DNA of 14,388 bases, from NCBI GenBank assembly GCA_028694715.1, contig JAQVKJ010000008.1, forward strand, positions 1-14,388, read 5' to 3'. Below the pieces are notes generated by a model. The model searched no databases. It had not been told where the DNA came from and saw nothing but the letters and a program-made list of their open reading frames with translations. The DNA comes from Weeksellaceae bacterium (lineage in GTDB: Bacteria; Bacteroidota; Bacteroidia; Flavobacteriales; Weeksellaceae). The first letter of the stretch is position 1, and the number at the start of each line of letters is the position of its first letter. A program made the position numbers and the translations under genes. Positions 8,029 to 14,388 of this stretch are shown piece after piece.

Positions 8029-10647
8029 ATGATATTTCGACTTACAAAGATAATATTATCCGTTATAATTCTCCTTTTTGTCTGGAGTTGTACTGCGGTT
8101 AAAAAAGTTCCAGTGGGTGAATATCTTCTTGTCAAGAATAAATTTGAATACGAAGGTAAGGAAAAGCCCTTCAGTCCAAACCTGCCCGAATATGTGAAAC
8201 AAAAACCAAATGCAAGTTTTTTAGGCATAATTCCACTCAAGTTGTTGATGTACAATTCTGTGAACCCAAAATTTGACACAACATTTATGGAGTACAATGA
8301 TTTGAGCCAACGCACCAAACATCTAAAATCGCTTGACAGTTTGCTGGTGAAAAACAATCTGGGGGAGTACAAGGGGAGAAGTCTCTGGCTCAAAAGATTC
8401 GTGTTCACCCAAGGAGAAGCACCGGTACTACTCGATTCCGGTCAGTCTAATTTTTCTAAATCCAATCTTGAGAATTACTTCTTTGATCGCGGATATTTTG
8501 ATGCACATGTAGATACTTCACACGAGTTGGACAGTACGGCCAAAAAAGCAGTGGTGACCTATACGGTAGATCCGGGAGAAATGTCGGTCATTAATTCGTA
8601 CACCTATAATATCAAAGATACTGCCTTGCGCAAAGATTATGAAATTATGCTGAACTGGACGCCCAGAATCAAACCCGGCGATCGTTATGACATGGACAAT
8701 TTTGTTTCGGAAAGAGACCGAATCGTCAATTTTCTTCAAAACAGAGGTTATTATAAGTTCAATGATGACGGACAGGCGATTGAATTTACTGCAGATACAA
8801 CTGTTTCAGATAAATCATTGGATGTGACACTGCTCATTCCGGTGGAAAAAGATTCTACTCAAATCAAACAAAAGTTTGCAAAATACCGTTACGGAGAAAT
8901 CCATATTTATCCCGATTCAGATATGCCCAAAAAAGGTCAGGATGCTCCGAGCTATTTCGACACAGTCTATGCTGGATATAGACTTCATTATGTGAATCCA
9001 AAAATGAAACACAGGCCAAAGTTCTTTACCGATGCGATTGTATTTGAAGAAAGTGAATTATACAGTAAAGATTCGGAAGTACATACCCGAAGGAATATTT
9101 CCAAAAGAGAAGGGGTGACCATGACCATTTTTGACGAATACAGACTGGAGAACCCAGCAGAACTGATACAAGGAGACAGTGTTTTGATTACCAAAATGTA
9201 TTTTAGACCCAAAAAGAAGTACGATTTTTTCTACGGTGCAGAGTTGTCTTGGTCTGAATTCATGAACTTCGGAGTTTCACCCAACGCTTCTTTGATTGCC
9301 CGAAATCTATTCAGGGGCGGTGAAAATCTTGAAACCACAATCAGAGGGACTTTGGGGAATGTAAACAAACGATTCACTGATGCCCACGGGTTTTTCAATG
9401 CTTTTGAAATGTCTCTACAATCCAAACTGACCTTCCCCTATATGATGTTTCCTGTCAATACAAACAAGATATTTCCCAAACGCTTCTACAAACAAACCGA
9501 CTTCAGGCTGGGCGCTTCACTGCAACGAAACATCGGGCTCGGTCGAATTTCATACACCACCGGATTGGATTACAACCTTTCGCTCCGCGATACGCATTCG
9601 CATATGTTCAGTGTGCTGAATACCGAATTTGTGAGCAATATTCAGAAAGACAATTATTTTACAGTATTTGAAGGAGACGACAATATCAAAAATAATTTCT
9701 TTGACAATTATTATTTCATATTCAATCCAGCTGCGGCCATTCAGCATTTCAACGGTGAAATTTCTGATGATGAAGTGATTGAAATGGCTTTGAACGACAG
9801 CTCTTTTTTGAATTCTCTTGACAACGATGGTTTGGAAGCATTGTCGGTTTTTGAAAACATGAATTTCAGAAAACGAACCATCACTCAGGATGTGGTGATT
9901 TCGTCTTTTATTTATCAGTACACTTTGAATCAAAGCGAGCGGACTTGGAGAAGAAATCCTTGGTTTTTCAGAGGAAGAGTGGAACTCGCCGGTAACCTAT
10001 TCAACTTGCTCGACAGGGCCTTTGGATTCAATAAAGTCACCAACATTGCGGACAAGGAAATGGGTGCGGTGTTCAGTGTTCCTTATTCTCAGTTTGTGAA
10101 GTTTGATTTGGATCTGCGAAAGTACATCGACCTGAGCCCGCAATCATCACTGGCAGGAAGAGCGTTTTTTGGGGTTGTGATACCATACGGAAACACAGAT
10201 TTCATCCCATTTGTACGAAGTTATACCGCCGGCGGTGCCAACGACATCAGGGCATGGGCACCAGCCACGCTTGGCCCGGCAGACATACCGAGGTATGAGG
10301 GGGGCGACGATGTGTTTGCGATAGACCAATTAAAAATCCTATTGAGTGCAGAATACAGATTCAATGTTGCCGGTAGAATCAACGGAGCTCTCTTTGTAGA
10401 TGCAGGGAATGTTTGGGGAATTGACTCCAAAGACAAACTCACCATGTTCAATTTCAAAAACTTCTTCAGTCAGCTCGGAGTAGGTGCGGGTTATGGACTG
10501 AGACTGGACATCACCTATTTCTTGCTCAGACTCGATTTTGCATACAAAATCCACGACCCGAGTTTCGCCCCCGGAGAGCGATGGAGAATCGACAATTTTA
10601 AAATACTTAAACCGCGAATTGCTTTTGGGATTAATTACCCATTTTAA
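8029..10647 (+). CDS. tamL: TamL-like outer-membrane lipoprotein, Omp85/BamA superfamily
   Basis: Outer-membrane assembly factor of the Omp85 superfamily; in Bacteroidota the TamA counterpart is a lipoprotein called TamL. The 872-aa protein starts with a lipoprotein signal (hydrophobic residues 8-19, lipobox VWSC, Cys21). Residues about 110-300 look like POTRA domains, for example the segment FFDRGYFDAHVDT and the repeated GYY/RGY pattern. A beta-barrel occupies about 400-872. The hallmark GGANDIRAW is at 735-743, with Arg741 in the place of the conserved VRGF/Y arginine. The chain ends in an aromatic beta-signal (GINYPF). ATG 8029 is needed to keep the signal peptide. There is hardly any leader. 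The near-match TAACATTG at 8017-8024 would give an almost leaderless mRNA. No tamB follows; the next gene is fba with its own promoter. A BamA role is less likely given the lipobox, but other lipoprotein Omp85 types are possible. Confidence 0.85.
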   Translation: MIFRLTKIILSVIILLFVWSCTAVKKVPVGEYLLVKNKFEYEGKEKPFSPNLPEYVKQKPNASFLGIIPLKLLMYNSVNPKFDTTFMEYNDLSQRTKHLKSLDSLLVKNNLGEYKGRSLWLKRFVFTQGEAPVLLDSGQSNFSKSNLENYFFDRGYFDAHVDTSHELDSTAKKAVVTYTVDPGEMSVINSYTYNIKDTALRKDYEIMLNWTPRIKPGDRYDMDNFVSERDRIVNFLQNRGYYKFNDDGQAIEFTADTTVSDKSLDVTLLIPVEKDSTQIKQKFAKYRYGEIHIYPDSDMPKKGQDAPSYFDTVYAGYRLHYVNPKMKHRPKFFTDAIVFEESELYSKDSEVHTRRNISKREGVTMTIFDEYRLENPAELIQGDSVLITKMYFRPKKKYDFFYGAELSWSEFMNFGVSPNASLIARNLFRGGENLETTIRGTLGNVNKRFTDAHGFFNAFEMSLQSKLTFPYMMFPVNTNKIFPKRFYKQTDFRLGASLQRNIGLGRISYTTGLDYNLSLRDTHSHMFSVLNTEFVSNIQKDNYFTVFEGDDNIKNNFFDNYYFIFNPAAAIQHFNGEISDDEVIEMALNDSSFLNSLDNDGLEALSVFENMNFRKRTITQDVVISSFIYQYTLNQSERTWRRNPWFFRGRVELAGNLFNLLDRAFGFNKVTNIADKEMGAVFSVPYSQFVKFDLDLRKYIDLSPQSSLAGRAFFGVVIPYGNTDFIPFVRSYTAGGANDIRAWAPATLGPADIPRYEGGDDVFAIDQLKILLSAEYRFNVAGRINGALFVDAGNVWGIDSKDKLTMFNFKNFFSQLGVGAGYGLRLDITYFLLRLDFAYKIHDPSFAPGERWRIDNFKILKPRIAFGINYPF
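8045..8052 (-). promoter_or_regulatory. Bacteroidota -7 element of the TrmH-family gene
   Basis: On the minus strand this reads TATCTTTG, an exact TAnnTTTG match 22 bp upstream of the methyltransferase start codon. It sits inside the first codons (signal peptide region) of the divergent tamL-like gene. Confidence 0.55.
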
Positions 10648-10659
10648 ACATAAGTTCTC

Positions 10660-10667
10660 TATATTTG
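10660..10667 (+). promoter_or_regulatory. Bacteroidota -7 element of fba-accD
   Basis: TATATTTG matches TAnnTTTG in the 49-bp gap between the tamL-like gene and fba. It ends 29 bp before the fba ATG, predicting a leader of about 25 nt. Confidence 0.6.
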
Positions 10668-10696
10668 TATCTTTAAGCCAATATAAAAATTAAACC

Positions 10697-11767
10697 ATGG
10701 ATAGAAAATTCCCTGCCGGTATAGCTACCGGTTCTCTGGTTCAGGAAATTATTCAGGATGCTAAGGAAAACGGCTATGCGTTGCCGGCATGTAATGTTAT
10801 AGGCTCAAGCTCTGTGAATGCAGCCATGGAAGCAGCCGTGGAAGTAAATTCACCATTGATAATCCAATTTTCAAATGGTGGTGCTGTCTTTAACGCAGGC
10901 AAAGGACTGAAAACTGAGAATCATTTTTCTGCTGTCAAAGGAGCAGTGGCTGGAGCACTTCATCTACATGAACTTGCCGAAGCCTACGGTGCAACCATCA
11001 TACTGCACACAGACCATTGCGCAAAAAATCTTTTGCCTTGGATGGACGGCATGATGGAGGCCAATGAAAATCATTATCGAAAAAACGGCAAAGCTCTCTT
11101 TAGTTCTCATATGCTCGATTTATCTGAAGAACCACTGGAAGAAAACATGGAAATCTCAAAAAGATATCTCGACAGAATGACCAAAATCGGCATCACTCTG
11201 GAAGTGGAATTGGGGATTACCGGAGGTGAAGAGGACGGAGTGGACAATACAAATGTGGACAACAAACTACTTTATACTCAGCCCGAAGAGGTGGCCTATG
11301 TTTATGAACAACTGAAAAGTGTAAGCGATAATTTTTGGGTGGCAGCTGCCTTTGGAAATGTGCATGGGGTGTACAAACCTGGAAATGTAATATTGACCCC
11401 AAAAATTCTGGACAATTCTCAGAAATACATTGAACAGAAATTCAACACCCAAAAAAATCCTGTAGATTTTGTATTTCACGGCGGTTCGGGTTCTTCACTT
11501 GAAGAAATCAGAGAAGCCATCAGTTATGGAGTGATAAAAATGAACATTGATACCGACTTACAGTTTGCATTCATGGAAGGCGTAAGACAATATTTTGATA
11601 AGAACAAAGATTATTTACAGTCCCAAATTGGTAATCCCGAAGGAGAACACATTCCTAACAAAAAGAAATATGACCCCAGAGTTTGGCTAAGACAAGGAGA
11701 ACTTTCTTTTAAAAACAGATTGATAGAAGCATTTGGAGATTTAAACAATGTTGGCAGACTCGCATAA
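10697..11767 (+). CDS. fbaA: Class II fructose-bisphosphate aldolase
   Basis: Cleaves fructose 1,6-bisphosphate into dihydroxyacetone phosphate and glyceraldehyde 3-phosphate, and runs the reverse condensation in gluconeogenesis; zinc-dependent and cytoplasmic. The 356-aa protein matches the E. coli FbaA (class IIA) type with a constant three-residue offset. Asp106 and His107 in HTDHCAKN correspond to Asp109 and zinc ligand His110. Glu171 corresponds to Glu174, and Glu179 in GGEEDGVDN to catalytic Glu182. Zinc ligands His223 (NVHG) and His261 (FHGGSGS) correspond to His226 and His264. The phosphate-binding GGSGS and NIDTD segments are intact. ATG 10697 fits the family length. It is the first gene of a probable two-gene operon: accD follows 28 bp after the stop codon with no promoter or terminator visible between them. 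Confidence 0.96.
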   Translation: MDRKFPAGIATGSLVQEIIQDAKENGYALPACNVIGSSSVNAAMEAAVEVNSPLIIQFSNGGAVFNAGKGLKTENHFSAVKGAVAGALHLHELAEAYGATIILHTDHCAKNLLPWMDGMMEANENHYRKNGKALFSSHMLDLSEEPLEENMEISKRYLDRMTKIGITLEVELGITGGEEDGVDNTNVDNKLLYTQPEEVAYVYEQLKSVSDNFWVAAAFGNVHGVYKPGNVILTPKILDNSQKYIEQKFNTQKNPVDFVFHGGSGSSLEEIREAISYGVIKMNIDTDLQFAFMEGVRQYFDKNKDYLQSQIGNPEGEHIPNKKKYDPRVWLRQGELSFKNRLIEAFGDLNNVGRLA

Positions 11768-11795
11768 ACAATACACGAAAGAAGAATACGAAAAG

Positions 11796-12674
11796 ATGGC
11801 TTGGTTTAGAAGAACGAAGAAAAACATTACAACTGAACATAAAAAAGATGTTCCTAAAGGGCTTTGGTACAAATCACCCAGTGGTAAAATTATAGAAACA
11901 GAAGAACTCAAATCCAATCTGTATGTCAGTCCAGAGGACGATTTCCATGTTCAAATCGGTAGTAAGGAATATTTTGAAATACTGTTTGATGAAGCAAAAT
12001 TCAAAGAACTCAATTCCAAAGTGGTCAGCAAAGATCCACTGAATTGGGAAGATACCAAAAAATACAAAGACAGAATCAAGGAGGTGAGAAAAACCACCGG
12101 ATTGAATGAGGCAGTACGAACTGCAACAGGTAAAATGAATGGCCGAGATGTGGTCATAGCTGCCATGGACTTTAAATTCATCGGTGGCTCGCTCGGTTCT
12201 GCAATGGGTGAAAAACTGGTTCGTGCCATTGATTATGCCATCAAACAAAAAATTGGTTTCATATTGATTTCACAATCAGGTGGTGCCCGAATGATGGAAG
12301 CGGCAATTTCTCTGATGCAGATGGCCAAAGTAGAAGCCAAATTGGTAGCACTTTCTGAAGCGAGAATTCCATATATCTCTGTGTTAACCAATCCGACCTA
12401 TGGTGGTGTCACCGCATCCTTTGCCTCTGTGGGCGATTTGGTGGTGGCCGAACCCGGCGCATTGATTGGTTTTGCAGGCCCGAGAGTCATCAAAGAAACG
12501 ATTGGAAAGGATTTGCCTGAAGGTTTTCAGACCTCAGAATTCCTTTTAGAAAAAGGATTTGTCGATATGATTATCCACCGAAAAATGCTCAAAAACCAAC
12601 TGACTGAGGCACTTGGAATGTTGATGCCGGAAGTAGAAGAAAAATCTACTAAAAAAACTAAGTCAAAAAAGTAA
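11796..12674 (+). CDS. accD: Acetyl-CoA carboxylase carboxyltransferase beta subunit, zinc-ribbon cysteines absent
   Basis: With AccA, transfers the carboxyl group from biotin-BCCP to acetyl-CoA to make malonyl-CoA for fatty acid synthesis. I chose ATG 11796, giving a 292-aa protein that begins [10 protein letters not shown] as AccD proteins usually do. An in-frame ATG at 11748 would overlap fba by 20 bp and add 16 non-family residues. The crotonase-fold core is intact: [11 protein letters not shown] (130-140), [11 protein letters not shown] (160-170), [12 protein letters not shown] (203-214), [13 protein letters not shown] (218-230). The N-terminal CxxC...CxxC zinc ribbon is not: SPSG at 27-30 and SPED at 45-48 hold Ser, Gly, Ser and Asp where cysteines are expected, while the flanking LWYK and [12 protein letters not shown] are conserved. 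The C-terminus is Lys-rich. accA is not in the window. Confidence 0.94.
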   Translation: MAWFRRTKKNITTEHKKDVPKGLWYKSPSGKIIETEELKSNLYVSPEDDFHVQIGSKEYFEILFDEAKFKELNSKVVSKDPLNWEDTKKYKDRIKEVRKTTGLNEAVRTATGKMNGRDVVIAAMDFKFIGGSLGSAMGEKLVRAIDYAIKQKIGFILISQSGGARMMEAAISLMQMAKVEAKLVALSEARIPYISVLTNPTYGGVTASFASVGDLVVAEPGALIGFAGPRVIKETIGKDLPEGFQTSEFLLEKGFVDMIIHRKMLKNQLTEALGMLMPEVEEKSTKKTKSKK

Positions 12675-12681
12675 AAAATTG

Positions 12682-12712
12682 TTTGCAAGATGAGACGGAA
12701 TGGCTATATTTG
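12682..12712 (+). promoter_or_regulatory. Promoter of the tRNA-Gly/tRNA-Leu unit (-33 and -7)
   Basis: TTTG at 12682-12685 and TATATTTG at 12705-12712 are 19 bp apart. This is the only place in the window where both halves of the Bacteroidota promoter are clear. Transcription would start about 5-6 nt before the tRNA-Gly 5' end at 12723. A 5-bp dyad ATGGC/GCCAT (12700-12716) flanks the -7 element. Confidence 0.75.
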
Positions 12713-12722
12713 CCATCCAATT

Positions 12723-12795
<73 letters not shown>

Positions 12796-12819
12796 CTTTT
12801 TTTTTGAAATAAACCCACC

Positions 12820-12905
12820 GCCCTGGTGGTGGAATTGGTAGACACGCAGGACTTAAAATCCTGTGGCCATTATCGGCCGTACGGGTTCAAGTCCCGTCTG
12901 GGGCA
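12820..12905 (+). tRNA. tRNA-Leu, anticodon TAA
   Basis: An 86-nt class II tRNA. The acceptor stem GCCCTGG (12820-12826) pairs with CTGGGGC (12898-12904) through two G-T wobbles. The anticodon stem CAGGA/TCCTG encloses CTTAAAA, with TAA at 12854-12856. A long variable arm has a TGGCC/GGCC-type stem, and the T arm is ACGGG/CCCGT around TTCAAGT. The discriminator is A, as expected for leucine, and CCA is not encoded. It reads UUA and, by wobble, UUG. It lies 24 bp after tRNA-Gly with no separate promoter visible. Confidence 0.96.
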
Positions 12906-12967
12906 CAAAAAGTCTGATTATCTTGTTACTGATGTCAGTCTTTTTTGTTTTAACCACATTGCACCGA

Positions 12968-13399
12968 ATGAAATTCAACTATTCCAACAAGAGACTTTTC
13001 GCCCTATTCATGATTCGGTTTCTACCCTCTCTTATTTTCTGGGTTTTTGCTATGCTGTGGGGAAATATATTTTGGCTCGTCACGCTGATTCTCTGGAGCG
13101 AAGCAGTGGTCGAAACCATCTGGTGTCGTAAACGAGGATATCTGAGCATTGACGAGAACCGGCTGTGTAAACATTTGCTTTTCCTGAACGACGAACTGCA
13201 TTCCATTCAAGTGGGAGAAGTGTTTGCTTATGGGAATGAATGGACCTTTGTTTCCAAAGACCGAAAAATTGAAATCAAAATAATCAAAAATTATGTGCAA
13301 CCCAAACAGCGGGAATCACTGGATAAGTTGCTCAATGATTTCTGGGCAAATGTCAGGAAGGGCAATGCTTCAGATGCTACTAAGCCAACTGAATTTTGA
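12968..13399 (+). CDS. Small two-TM membrane protein of unknown function
   Basis: I do not recognise the family. The 143-aa product has a short basic N-terminus, two close hydrophobic segments (about residues 9-31 and 33-52), then a Cys-Arg-Lys-Arg boundary. A soluble C-terminal part of about 90 residues follows (53-143), rich in alternating beta-like stretches (GYLSIDENRL, WTFVSKDRKIEIKII) and ending in a helix (ESLDKLLNDFWANV). The layout recalls bacterial PH-like (bPH2/DUF304-type) membrane proteins, but I see no diagnostic motif. Basic residues suggest a cytoplasmic C-terminus. The start is uncertain: ATG 12932 would give 155 aa, and frames further upstream run into tRNA-Leu and are excluded. 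No TAnnTTTG lies between the tRNA and the start, so readthrough from the tRNA promoter is possible. Confidence 0.65.
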   Translation: MKFNYSNKRLFALFMIRFLPSLIFWVFAMLWGNIFWLVTLILWSEAVVETIWCRKRGYLSIDENRLCKHLLFLNDELHSIQVGEVFAYGNEWTFVSKDRKIEIKIIKNYVQPKQRESLDKLLNDFWANVRKGNASDATKPTEF

Positions 13400-13403
13400 A
13401 TAT

Positions 13404-13433
13404 AAAAAAAAGCTCTGCCGTCAGACAGAGCTT
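13404..13433 (-). terminator. Rho-independent terminator of dnaK
   Basis: An 8-bp perfect stem AAGCTCTG/CAGAGCTT (13410-13417 with 13426-13433) extends by a G-U wobble and one more pair when read on the minus strand. It is followed there by about eight U residues (A run 13404-13411). It begins 20 bp after the dnaK stop. On the plus strand there is no T run, so it does not clearly serve the small membrane-protein gene ending at 13399. Confidence 0.88.
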
Positions 13434-13453
13434 CATTACTATGAAAAAACTTA

Positions 13454-14388
<935 letters not shown>

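Noticed and set aside
11748..11795. Upstream AccD start giving 308 residues and overlap with fba
   Set aside because: AccD proteins typically begin with MAWF, which is at 11796. The 16 extra residues are not family-like. Kept only as a possibility in the findings.
12863..12967. Longer version of the small membrane protein starting inside tRNA-Leu
   Set aside because: The N-terminal residues GRTGSSPVWG come from translating the tRNA T arm. A start at 12968 or 12932 is more plausible.
12826..13131. Plus-strand reading frame beginning MVELVDTQDLKSCG
   Set aside because: This is the familiar mistranslation of a tRNA-Leu gene; the first part is the tRNA itself.

Overview
The window looks like ordinary core chromosome of a member of the Bacteroidota, probably Flavobacteriales or a near relative; I cannot place it more closely. 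The evidence is AT-rich intergenic DNA, a TamL-type lipoprotein Omp85 gene, Bacteroidota-style lipoprotein signals, and the Bacteroidota sigma-factor -7 motif TAnnTTTG in front of most transcription units (seven instances: 1677-1684 minus, 2001-2008, 2764-2771, 5445-5452, 8045-8052 minus, 10660-10667, 12705-12712). Predicted mRNA leaders are short, about 11-25 nt. I see no insertion sequence, phage gene, CRISPR array, toxin-antitoxin pair or defence system, and I do not claim a new system here.

Layout, left to right. A heme catalase gene (146-1648, minus) with its own terminator is divergent from a TANGO2/NRDE-family gene (2025-2675, plus) across a 376-bp spacer. Next comes clpC (2789-5320), the AAA+ unfoldase of ClpCP, with inverted repeats upstream and a strong terminator downstream. 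A small DUF423 membrane protein (5469-5870) converges at 9 bp on a lipoprotein serine hydrolase of the class C beta-lactamase/PBP fold (5880-7211, minus). Upstream of that, on the same strand, is a TrmH/SpoU RNA methyltransferase (7288-8022). Its start codon lies only 6 bp from the divergent tamL-like gene (8029-10647).

The next unit is fba-accD (10697-12674): class II fructose-bisphosphate aldolase, then the acetyl-CoA carboxylase beta subunit, whose four zinc-ribbon cysteines are all replaced. Two tRNA genes follow, Gly-GCC and Leu-TAA, behind the best-formed promoter in the window (-33 and -7 elements 19 bp apart). A small two-TM membrane protein of unknown function (12968-13399) comes after them. 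The right edge holds the 3' half of dnaK (minus, running off the window) with its terminator.

The genes fall into functional groups. Protein quality control and stress: katA, clpC, dnaK. Envelope biogenesis: tamL, serine hydrolase, DUF423, small membrane protein. Translation: trmH-like, two tRNAs. Central and lipid metabolism: fba, accD. The most notable details are the AccD without a zinc ribbon, the catalase/TANGO2 divergent pair (both possibly heme-linked), the inverted repeats ahead of clpC, and the very tight trmH/tamL divergent start.
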